Part shown: in pieces, positions 1-7,800 of the stretch
Layout of the letters: every line of letters begins with the position of its first letter
Numbering within the stretch: the first letter of the stretch is position 1
Source: Pseudocoprococcus catus
GTDB lineage: Bacteria; Bacillota; Clostridia; Lachnospirales; Lachnospiraceae
Assembly (NCBI RefSeq): GCF_902381825.1
Contig: NZ_LR698973.1
Span: 2,616,392 to 2,680,391, forward strand
Direction of reading: 5' to 3'
DNA length: 64,000 nt
The notes under the pieces: model-generated
What the model was told of the DNA's origin: nothing
The model's input: the letters and a program-made list of their open reading frames with translations, nothing else
Database searches by the model: none
Position numbers and translations under genes: made by a program

Positions 1-121
1 TCTTATATCTGGAAGTTTCCCCGACAACAATGTTCATCTGATCCATGATCTCAAATGGATCTCGGGTTCCATATTTCTTGATTAATTTCTTTGTTTCTGT
101 ATATATGTAAGTGTTTCTCAA
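1..121 (-). CDS. ImmA/IrrE-like metallopeptidase, N-terminus only (partial)
   Basis: Reading leftward from a TTG at 121-119, preceded by the ribosome site GAGGTG at 127-132, the frame stays open to the window edge (about 40 codons). The peptide contains TETKKLIKKYGTRDPFEI, which resembles the start of ImmA/IrrE-family peptidases of Lachnospiraceae elements. The catalytic HExxH lies beyond the edge, so the call rests on the N-terminus and on context: the gene directly upstream on the same strand is an XRE repressor. In ICEBs1-type systems such a peptidase cleaves the neighbouring repressor after DNA damage. Function is inferred. Confidence 0.55.
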   Translation of the reverse strand, partial: MRNTYIYTETKKLIKKYGTRDPFEIMDQMNIVVGETSRYK

Positions 122-212
122 ATAAATCACCTCAAAAGTAAAAAATAAAAGGGCAGAAATATCCTTGTAACTATAAGGTAACAGATTAGGTGTACAATAA
201 TCCCGCCTTCTA

Positions 213-632
213 TTATTTTTCCTCTTGGTTTTTCAGATATTTTTTCGGTGTAAATTTCTTTGCACGTCTTTTGGAATCCAGATAAAGGCTCTGGATCTCA
301 TCCATAAAAGCTATTTTATCTTCGTCTGTCAGTGATCCACCGGCAAACATAGCTGCAGCCTGTTCCAGAATCTGCTGAGCCTGTTTGGCACCGCGGTTAC
401 CAAACTGTTCGGATGCCTCTGTGATAAAAGCTTCATTCTCACTCATGAGATAAGAAACATCACACTGTAATGCATCTGCCAGTTTCTGATACAGAACATT
501 TTGTTTTGGGAAACGTCCTTCTACTTCCCAGGATCGAATGGTCCTATATGAAACACCAACCATGCTGGCCAGTTCCTGCTGACTCATCTTTTTTTCTTTT
601 CTTAATGATCTTACTTTTTCACCGAATGTCAT
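213..632 (-). CDS. XRE-family repressor (HTH + C-terminal tail)
   Basis: A 139-residue protein with an N-terminal Cro/CI helix-turn-helix (about residues 5-60, including KKMSQQELASMVGVSYRTIR) and a charged C-terminal region without a recognised domain. I chose the ATG at 632 because AGAGGT ends 6 bases upstream; two earlier in-frame starts have no better ribosome site. It is encoded next to an ImmA/IrrE-like peptidase and diverges from a DNA polymerase gene. Between them lie four copies of a GGGAAA-N4-TTTCC-like dyad, one inside the polymerase promoter. The likely role is a repressor of both transcripts, relieved by cleavage after damage. The fold is sure; targets are inferred. Confidence 0.8.
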   Translation of the reverse strand: MTFGEKVRSLRKEKKMSQQELASMVGVSYRTIRSWEVEGRFPKQNVLYQKLADALQCDVSYLMSENEAFITEASEQFGNRGAKQAQQILEQAAAMFAGGSLTDEDKIAFMDEIQSLYLDSKRRAKKFTPKKYLKNQEEK

Positions 633-691
633 AAACATACCTCTTTCTAAGCCTTGTCTTATAAGTTTCATTAGCCGCTTCAAGGCAAAAC

Positions 692-838
692 GGGAAATGT
701 GTCTCCTAAAAAATAAAAATTAATCTTGACAAAGGGAAATATCTCTCCTATAATGTGAATCACAGATAAGGGAAACATCTTTCCTATAAGATACACAATA
801 TTTCCTCTTTTGTCAATGAATATGTGAAATGAATTTCC
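692..838. promoter_or_regulatory. Four operator-like dyads between repressor and polymerase
   Basis: A 15-bp imperfect dyad recurs: GGGAAATGTGTCTCC at 692-706, GGGAAATATCTCTCC at 734-748, GGGAAACATCTTTCC at 770-784 and a weaker GTGAAATGAATTTCC at 824-838. The second copy fills the spacer of the polymerase promoter. Start-to-start spacing is 42, 36 and 54 bp. The sites are probably bound by the adjacent XRE protein. None resembles the Gram-positive LexA box. Confidence 0.65.
726..754 (+). promoter_or_regulatory. Sigma-A promoter for the DNA polymerase operon
   Basis: A -35 box TTGACA at 726-731 and a -10 box TATAAT at 749-754 are separated by exactly 17 bp. Both hexamers match the consensus, so the promoter should be strong when unrepressed. 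The whole spacer is the second operator dyad (734-748), which would allow direct occlusion of RNA polymerase. Confidence 0.8.
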
Positions 839-933
839 TATATTTTGAAGAAAACAGGAAAGATAGACAGTCATTGATAGTTAAAATGGGATACATGTTA
901 CAGAAAGAGGAAAGACGTATGGGAGGTGGCAAT

Positions 934-2208
934 GTGAGTCAGGATCAGACTTCTATTATCTGTATTGATCTAAAGTCCTTTTATGCTTCTGTGGAATGCG
1001 TAGAACGTGGGCTGGATCCATTTAAAGCAAACCTGGTGGTTGCAGATCCGACCAGATCAAAGTCAACAATCTGCCTGGCAATCACTCCGGCTATGAAGGC
1101 TCTTGGCATCAAGAACCGGTGCCGGATCCATGAGATACCGGATTGTGTGAAGTACATCACAGCCATGCCAAGGATGCAGCTGTATATGGATTATTCCGCA
1201 AAGATCTATGGAATCTATCTGCGGTACGTCTCAAAAGAAGATATCCATGTGTACAGTGTCGATGAGTGTTTTATTGATGTGACAAACTATCTGCAGCTTT
1301 ATCATCTCACTGCAAAAGAAATGGCGGTAAAGCTTATGCAGGAGGTTATGGAAGAAACAGGTATCACTGCAACCGCTGGTGTGGGAACCAATCTGTATCT
1401 TGCTAAGATCGCAATGGATATCGTAGCAAAGCATGTGGATGACCATATTGGAATCCTGGATGAATTCTCTTACAGAGAGCAGCTATGGGATCACAAACCA
1501 TTAAGTGACTTCTGGAGGATTGGATCCCGGACTGAAAAAAAACTGGCCGGTTATGGAATCCATACGATGGGCGATATTGCAATGGCTTCTTTAAGATCCG
1601 AAGACTGGCTGTATAAGATGTTTGGGATTGATGCAGAGCTGTTGATCGATCATGCATGGGGATATGAAACATGCCGGATGAGTGACATCAAGAACTATCA
1701 TTCGGAGGAACACAGCCTTTCAAATGGTCAGGTGCTGATGCGAAATTATTCTTTTGATGAAGCACTTGTGATCGTAAGGGAAATGACAGATAATCTGGTC
1801 CTGGATCTGTTTGAAAAAGGACTGGTAACAAGCTCTCTCACCTTATGGATCGCCTATGACCACAGGTATGAGCATGAGGCATCCAAAGGAACCGTAAAAC
1901 TCGAAAGAGAAAGTAACAGTTCCAAAAAGATCATAGATGCAGTGGAAGATTTATATCTCAGGATTGCAGACAGATATACCGGAATCCGAAGAATCGAGGT
2001 GTGTGCGAACAGGGTTGTTCCTGAAAGTTATGTGCAGTACAGCCTGTTTGATGATCCCAAACAGACCGATAAGGAACGGCATTTACAGGAAGCAGTATTG
2101 AATGTAAAGCAGCGTTATGGGAAGAATGCGATCATGCGGGGATCCAACCTGCTAGAGTGTTCTACTTATAGAGAACGCAACGAGCAAATAGGTGGTCACC
2201 GTGCTTAG
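934..2208 (+). CDS. Y-family DNA polymerase (UmuC/ImpB/DinB type)
   Basis: This 424-residue protein would carry out translesion synthesis. The palm motif DLKSFYASVE lies near residue 10 and the second acidic motif YSVDECFIDV near residue 110. A helix-hairpin-helix region (FWRIGSRTEKKLAGYGI) lies near 190 and a beta-clamp peptide QYSLFDD near the C-terminus. I prefer the GTG at 934, preceded by GGGAGGTGG; an in-frame ATG at 919 is possible. The gene is followed 15 bp later by a YolD-like gene, the usual UvrX/YolD pairing. Control by the XRE repressor upstream suggests damage-induced expression. It may help to copy or repair transferred single-stranded DNA, which is inference. Confidence 0.9.
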   Translation: MSQDQTSIICIDLKSFYASVECVERGLDPFKANLVVADPTRSKSTICLAITPAMKALGIKNRCRIHEIPDCVKYITAMPRMQLYMDYSAKIYGIYLRYVSKEDIHVYSVDECFIDVTNYLQLYHLTAKEMAVKLMQEVMEETGITATAGVGTNLYLAKIAMDIVAKHVDDHIGILDEFSYREQLWDHKPLSDFWRIGSRTEKKLAGYGIHTMGDIAMASLRSEDWLYKMFGIDAELLIDHAWGYETCRMSDIKNYHSEEHSLSNGQVLMRNYSFDEALVIVREMTDNLVLDLFEKGLVTSSLTLWIAYDHRYEHEASKGTVKLERESNSSKKIIDAVEDLYLRIADRYTGIRRIEVCANRVVPESYVQYSLFDDPKQTDKERHLQEAVLNVKQRYGKNAIMRGSNLLECSTYRERNEQIGGHRA

Positions 2209-2222
2209 AGGAGGTGCAAAAA

Positions 2223-2639
2223 GTGCTGGCAAGTGCATATCAACCGTATTTATATTTACCAAGACCGGTTTCCAGGAGACATCCCATGGATGTAGGACGC
2301 AGGGCAAAACAGTTTGCTCCATTTGCGGCACTTCGTGGACTGGATGAAACAATCCGGCAACAGGAAATCATTTATGAACCAAAAAGAGATTTATCTGAGG
2401 AAAAGAAAAATGAGTTGGATATGAAATTAAGGATCCTGGCATATGGAATGAAGATACAGGCAACTTATTTTCAAAAGTCATGGAAGAATCCATTAATTGG
2501 TCAGTACCATACATTATCTGGAACCGTAGAATTTTTTGATCCATCAGTCCACTTACGGATTAATGATACCGAGATTCAGATCCAGGACATCTGTGATCTG
2601 ACTGGTGATGTATTTGAAACTATTGAAATATCATGTTAA
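2223..2639 (+). CDS. YolD-like protein
   Basis: A 138-residue protein with the YolD signature near the N-terminus (SRRHPMDVGRRAKQFAPFAA), followed by a helical region (EEKKNELDMKLRILAYGM) and a beta-rich tail. The GTG at 2223 sits 8 bases after GAGGAGG; a GTG at 2214 overlaps that ribosome site and is less likely. It is co-transcribed with the Y-family polymerase. YolD proteins commonly accompany translesion polymerases in Firmicutes, and their biochemical role is unclear. The family call is good; function is unknown. Confidence 0.75.
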   Translation: MLASAYQPYLYLPRPVSRRHPMDVGRRAKQFAPFAALRGLDETIRQQEIIYEPKRDLSEEKKNELDMKLRILAYGMKIQATYFQKSWKNPLIGQYHTLSGTVEFFDPSVHLRINDTEIQIQDICDLTGDVFETIEISC

Positions 2640-2873
2640 TTAATCACAGCGGAATTTTTTATACCGGAAAGAGTGAGTGGTAGCTGGTGAAAGGATAAAA
2701 AAGGATGCACAGATCGACAAAGCAGATCTGATCAGAATAGAAATCGTGCTGTTCGTGTAGCTTTGGCACTTACGGAATGGATGGCATGATGCTCATAAGG
2801 CGGATTTGATTTCCCTTTGGTCCGTTGAGTAATAAATGGAGAAATATCTTATTGCTTAAAGGAGGAAGCCTAT

Positions 2874-3101
2874 ATGGGATCAGGTGCTATTAAATGGCAT
2901 GTACATTGCTCTGTATGTGGAGCATTTATTGAAAAGAGCGCACAAAGCGATTCAGAAGTGGAGTGCAAAAAATGTCGCAGTACATTGGAGATATTTGTAA
3001 AGGATGATATGGTGTCGGTTCGTCCGATTCACATCCGAGATGAACAATTAAAGTCCAGGATGCGGACGTATTCCCGAAAGATGATGAATCAGGGATCATA
3101 A
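2874..3101 (+). CDS. Small zinc-ribbon protein
   Basis: A 75-residue protein preceded by AAAGGAGG. It has two CxxC knuckles (CSVCGAF and CKKCRST) about 17 residues apart, the layout of a single zinc ribbon, and a basic C-terminus (RMRTYSRKMM). The pattern resembles Com-type zinc-finger regulators of mobile elements, but I cannot assign the family. It lies alone, 230 bp after the YolD-like gene and before a strong hairpin terminator. I see no gene in 2640-2873. Confidence 0.6.
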   Translation: MGSGAIKWHVHCSVCGAFIEKSAQSDSEVECKKCRSTLEIFVKDDMVSVRPIHIRDEQLKSRMRTYSRKMMNQGS

Positions 3102-3211
3102 CAGAATAGAATGAGCTGTCTGTAGTAAGCGTTGGATTTGGCAGGAACCATCAAGAACGCACCAGACAGCAAGAGTTTGTCAAGGAGCTGAACCTGACTG
3201 GAATCACTAAG

Positions 3212-3304
3212 AGCCCGGCAAAACATTTACGGATACACTGCAAGATCAGAAGTCTTTTCTGGTTTTGGAGATTGTTGAAGTATTTGTTTTGTCGGGCTTT
3301 TTTG
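3212..3304 (+). terminator. Long-loop terminator or structured RNA
   Basis: Two 14-base arms, AGCCCGGCAAAACA (3212-3225) and TGTTTTGTCGGGCT (3285-3298), pair with a single G-U. A run of T follows. The 59-nt loop is unusually long for an intrinsic terminator, so the region may also be a small structured RNA. It separates the zinc-ribbon gene from promoter motif A. Confidence 0.55.
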
Positions 3305-3344
3305 ACGTATTTCGAAAAATTTTTAAATTTTTTTGTCGTACCCC

Positions 3345-3382
3345 ACTGTAAAACAGGCTCTCAGCGTTTCGTTATATAGAGG
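3345..3382 (+). promoter_or_regulatory. ICE promoter motif, copy A
   Basis: The sequence has TGTAAAAC at 3347-3354, a 15-nt spacer (GGCTCTCAGCGTTT follows one A), then CGTTATAT. An AT-rich tract (3310-3335) precedes it. It is one of five near-identical copies and lies upstream of a 39-residue ORF and the sigma-like gene, which suggests autoregulation. Reading it as a promoter is inference. Confidence 0.65.
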
Positions 3383-3452
3383 TTGAATTCTTTTTTGCAA
3401 AAATAATTGTAAATAGAGATTTTGATAATATGACACAAAGGAGGAAGCAAAG

Positions 3453-3572
3453 ATGACTGAAATCGAATACCAGGAATTTGTAAGGCATTGTCCTTACGAT
3501 GCTATGGGCGATTATTCCATGTTTCGCAAAGAGCAAACAGAGAATGAATCAGAAGATGCACATATCAACTGA
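3453..3572 (+). CDS. Small acidic protein, unknown
   Basis: A 39-residue ORF starts at an ATG 7 bases after a perfect AAAGGAGG. It begins MTEIEYQEFVRHCPYDAM and ends in an acidic, Asn-rich tail. It lies between promoter motif A and the sigma-like gene and is probably in their transcript. I do not recognise it. The strong ribosome site supports translation, and a regulatory or leader role is possible. Confidence 0.5.
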   Translation: MTEIEYQEFVRHCPYDAMGDYSMFRKEQTENESEDAHIN

Positions 3573-3603
3573 ATAAGCCAGGCAATCTGGCAAACTTAAT
3601 CTA

Positions 3604-3758
3604 AACGCAGATACATGCGTTACAAAGGAGTCGCGGACTCCCGTTCAAAAAAAACGGGTGAGTTCGTGACCTCTTGTACTGCAGTTCTTTATGTCTGTGC
3701 AGAAATTTCATAAAAGATGGAATGGACCACCCGGAGCCGAAAGGCAGAAAGGTGGTCT
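3604..3758 (+). promoter_or_regulatory. Structured leader that hides the sigma-gene ribosome site
   Basis: Successive hairpins are visible: AACGCA/TGCGTT at about 3603-3620, GAGTC-GCG-GACTC near 3628-3640, and CCCGTT/AACGGG near 3640-3658. A GCC-GAAA-GGC tetraloop lies inside a larger stem, GACCACC (3725-3731) with GGTGGTC (3751-3757). The last arm contains the AGGTGG ribosome site of the gene starting at 3761. Translation therefore probably depends on opening this stem. No known riboswitch class is recognised. Confidence 0.5.
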
Positions 3759-3760
3759 TT

Positions 3761-4381
3761 ATGTTGACATTAAAAGAACTGAAAAAAATCGTGAAAGTTG
3801 CTGATGTGGAGAAGAGAATCCCAAGCGTGAAATCCTTGAAGGAACACAAAGTTGTAGTAAAGGAAATGATCAATGCAGATACAACAATCTCTGTTTATGA
3901 TCACGGATATGTACTTTATACAGCAGGAAATCAATCAACCGTATTTCCGCTTCATAGTTGTGATGACTATGAATATGTGAGTGTAACTGGCGATAACAAG
4001 GAATTCAATAAAGAGTTCTTTGATAATGAAAACTGGTATATCCGTCTGCTGATGGAGGCTGAAGACCGTATGGCATACAGCCAGAGCAAAATCAGTACCA
4101 ATCATGGTGTGTTTTCTAACAGCGATGTTACAGATGATGCGGAGATTATGAGAGGATCTTCAAAAGATTTTGTTGACGATGTTATCGACAGAGAAATTCT
4201 GCATGCGCTGATCAAGGAATTGACAGAGAGGCAAAAGATGGTACTCAATCTGGTTTATTTCGAAGAAATGCGTCAGCAGGATGTCGCAGATTATCTGGGA
4301 ATCAAACAACAGAGTGTAAATGACCTCCTGAACAGAGCATTAAAAACGATGAAAAAAAAGGCGGAAAACGAAGAATTTTAA
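3761..4381 (+). CDS. Sigma-70 region 4-type regulator encoded by the ICE
   Basis: A 206-residue protein. Residues about 142-205 form a sigma region 4 / helix-turn-helix domain (ALIKELTERQKMVLNLVYFE, then QQDVADYLGIKQQSVNDLLN), which in sigma factors contacts the -35 element. The N-terminal part has no clear region 2; similar sigma-like proteins occur in Tn1549-type elements. The ATG at 3761 is chosen because AAGGTGG precedes it. Upstream lie promoter motif A and a leader that sequesters the ribosome site; 27 bp downstream lies motif B. I infer that it activates the five repeated ICE promoters, including its own. The domain call is strong; targets are unproven. Confidence 0.8.
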   Translation: MLTLKELKKIVKVADVEKRIPSVKSLKEHKVVVKEMINADTTISVYDHGYVLYTAGNQSTVFPLHSCDDYEYVSVTGDNKEFNKEFFDNENWYIRLLMEAEDRMAYSQSKISTNHGVFSNSDVTDDAEIMRGSSKDFVDDVIDREILHALIKELTERQKMVLNLVYFEEMRQQDVADYLGIKQQSVNDLLNRALKTMKKKAENEEF

Positions 4382-4407
4382 AAAAATTTCAAAAAAATTG
4401 AATTAGA

Positions 4408-4447
4408 CCACTGTAAAACAGGCTCTGAGCGTTTCGTTATATGAAGG
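4408..4447 (+). promoter_or_regulatory. ICE promoter motif, copy B
   Basis: CCACTGTAAAACAGGCTCTG begins a copy that continues to CGTTATATGAAGG. An A-tract (4382-4400) lies just upstream. It follows the sigma-like gene and precedes the adhesin and secretion operon after a leader of about 400 nt. It is the closest copy to the five-copy consensus. Confidence 0.7.
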
Positions 4448-4448
4448 G

Positions 4449-4854
4449 TTTGCATAGAACACCTTCATGTACCTTGAAAAATGAATAGCCTGCCCGGAGT
4501 GATATTTGATTTGAACATGCATAGAGCGAAAAGCTGCGTGTCTGCCAGAAGAAAACGTATCAGAGATGGAAACTGATATAGGAACGGATCCGGGAAAGAA
4601 AACAGGAAAACGCTTAAATCTTAAATCAAAATAAAATGTCTGAATCTAAAAAGAGGATGACAGTAGAAATCATGTGGCGGTATTTGTGACAAACAGGTAC
4701 CGCCATATATTTGTGCTGTTATCTCAGCTTGTGCTGACTGTCCCAAATAGCACAAATTTCAGGAAAGGAGGCGATCATCTTCGTATAAAAGATAATATGC
4801 AGAAACTAACAGATAACCATACACAAAAGAATCAGAAAGGAAGGATTTAAGAGA
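4449..4854 (+). promoter_or_regulatory. Long structured 5' leader of the transfer operon
   Basis: This 400-nt stretch has no convincing gene. It holds two perfect hairpins: TGGCGGTA/TACCGCCA at about 4675-4705 and TTTGTGCT/AGCACAAA at about 4711-4757. An AGGAGG near 4765 has no good start codon nearby. A possible 17-codon ORF (4797-4850) ends just before the adhesin start. The arrangement suggests post-transcriptional control or antitermination; no known RNA family is recognised. Confidence 0.4.
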
Positions 4855-7800
4855 ATGAACGTGAAAAAGAAAGCACGCAGGGTGATGTCCGGTTTACTGA
4901 CTGCAGTAACGGTTCTATCGACGGTACTCTCTCCCGCTGTTGCCTATGCTTCTGATGATGCTGGATCTGTAAAAAAGATTCCGTATTATGAGGAGATCAA
5001 GGATCAGTTGGATGAAGATGAAGTGGTAACTGCAAAGGATTATGAGATCAAGGTTGGAGACAATTTCGATGTAAAGAGTGATTATACCGGTCTTACGATT
5101 CAGGATGACAGCAAAGTAAAAGTTACATTTCAGGAAGCAAAAGATACGGACGGGAATGATTTTTCTACCGATTATGCCAATTCCTATAAGGCAGTCTATT
5201 ATGTAGAACCACAGACAACGGATCACCCAACCTACCAGATCAATCGAAAGATCGTGGTAAAAGAAGCGGATCAGCAGAAAGATTCGCAGTCAGAAAGTTC
5301 TTCTGATCAGGATGCAGGTTCTTCCGATAAGACAGAAACAGAGGATTCTGAGGCTGACTCGTCTACAGAGGAAACTGGTGCTGCTGACACGGAGAGCAAA
5401 ACAGAGCTGACAGAAAAAGAATTTGATGCAGAGATCGAAGCAACGGAGAATCAGGAGACCGTTGATCCGGAAACAGGGATCACACTCTCAGAGGTTATGC
5501 AGGAAGCTGTTGACCAGGAAGTTGCTCTTGCAGATCTTGAAGCAGGCGAAAGTATTACTTTTGATATGCCAATGATGCTTGCTTCCGGTGAAACAGGAAC
5601 AAAATCAGTCACAGTCACAGCCGGTTCCTGGTACTATTACGCAGATTATGGATTAGGTTCTTATCTGACTTGTCCATATTATGTGAAATGGGGAAGCATC
5701 AATGCGACAGCATACTGTGTTGAACCATCGAAAAAAGGACCGGGAAATGGAACTTATACAATCCAGAAACTTGCCGATGGAAAGACACTTGCAAAGGTCT
5801 GCTATTACGGAACAAAAGCAAGTGATGAGAATGGTTTCTTCGATGAGAAACATCCGGATTTTCCGGCAGGAAAGAGATTCATCATTACCCATCTTGCAGC
5901 AGCTTATGCAAATGGATCCAGTGACTGGGCATCCGGAACTAATGCAACAGGAAAGAACCTGGCAATGGAGCTTTACAATTATTGTGTAAATATGCCGGAC
6001 ATTCCGTCTGTAGATATGAGCTTTTCCGAATCTAATGTAAAGGCTTATGTGGAAGGAAACAGCCAGCGAACAAGCGTGATCACATTCAAAGCAGATAAAC
6101 TGCAGACAATCACATTTAAGTTGCCAAGCGGTGTAAAGCTTGTAAATGTGACAACCGGTAAAACCAGTGCTGCAGGAGCAAGTGTAGAAATCAGTGGAGG
6201 TACACAGTTTTATCTGACAGCACCACTTGATCAGGCAGAGAGCGTCAGTGCTACATTTTCTTCTCGGATGAAGGGAAGCATTGATAAAGAATACTCTGCT
6301 TACAAGATTGTAACAGGATCTGGAACACAGGACCTGGCTCTTGTTTTCGGTGAAGGTGTCGGAAATGAGAAATATGTGGATTTTAAAGTAACCTGGACAA
6401 AAGAATGCAAGGTATCCATTGTAAAGAAAGACCAGGATACAGGCAACGCACTGGCTGGTGCAGTGTACGGGATTTATTCCGATGCTGCATGTACAAAGCT
6501 GATTGCAGAGATGCCTGCAACTGATCAGAATGGTGCTTCACAGCTCACAATGGAAAAGACACAGGAAGTTGTTTATCTGAAAGAAATCTCTGTTCCAACA
6601 GGGTATCAGATCGATACAAAGTCTTATAATGTGACTCTTGCTATCGGAAAGACAACGACCAAAAATGCAACGGATAAGCGAACAAATGCAAAGCTCAACA
6701 TTGCAAAACAGGATGCTGAGACAGGCAATGAAGCCCAGGGAGACGCAACACTGGAAGGTGCGGTATATGGTCTTTATGCAAGAGAAGACATTGTTCATCC
6801 GGATGGAAGAACCGGAACAATCTATAAGAAAGACACCCTGATCACATCCCTGACAACGGATAAGAATGGCGAAGCTTCTGTATCAGATCTCTATCTTGGA
6901 AAGTATTATCTGAAAGAGCTTAGTGCTCCGGTGGGGTACGTACTGGATCCGACAGAACATGATGTGGACTGTACTTACGAAGGTGCTACTGTTCCGACAG
7001 TAGAAAGAACTTCTGTATGTAAAGAAACAGTCATTAAGCAGCCGTTCCAGATCATTAAAGCCGCAAACAATGGAAAGACCGATGCAGATCTTCTGCAGGG
7101 AGTCGGTTTTTCAGCATGGCTTGTCAGTGATCTGAAAGTAAAAGCAGATGGAAGTTATGATTTTGACTCAGCCAGACCAGTTGTACTGACTGCAGATGGT
7201 CAGACAGAAATGTTTACCGATGAAAAAGGATATGCAAGATCGATTCCGCTTCCATATGGAACTTATGTGGTAAGAGAAACCACAAGCAAACACAACTATG
7301 CACCGGTTGATGATTTTGTAGTGAAGATCACAGAGAATCATCCGGATACACCGCAGACATGGCGAGTGCTGCTGGATAAAGAATTCAAAGCAAAATTAAA
7401 GATCATCAAAAAGGATGCAGAAACACAGAAATCTGTACTCCTGGCTAATACTGAGTTCAAGGTATACGACCTGGATAATCAGAAATATGTGGAACAGACA
7501 ACATCCTATCCGAAGCCAACGGTACACAAATCCTATTTCACAAATGAGGAAGGATACCTGGTACTGCCAAAGAATCTGAAACCTGGTAACTACCGGATTG
7601 AGGAAGTGACGGCACCCGATGGGTACACAATATCCAAAAACTATGTGACAGTTGCAGTTGATACAGATACTGCTTATCTGACCGATCCTGTCACAGGAGA
7701 TGCAGTCATTGATGTGGAATATACCAATGCCCCGGTCAAAGGTCAGTTAAAGATCTATAAACAGGGGGAAGTGTTAAAGGGATTTGATAAGGACTTCCAG

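Noticed and set aside
692..784. LexA (SOS) boxes before the polymerase
   Set aside because: The dyads read GGGAAA-N4-TTTCC-like and do not match the Gram-positive GAACATATGTTC-type box; an XRE target is more likely.
829..933. Upstream extension of the DNA polymerase to an ATG at 829
   Set aside because: The extension has no ribosome site and overlaps the fourth operator dyad; family homology begins only after the GTG at 934.
2640..2873. A small gene between the YolD-like and zinc-ribbon genes
   Set aside because: The longest frame (about 26 codons from a GTG) has no ribosome site and no recognisable sequence.
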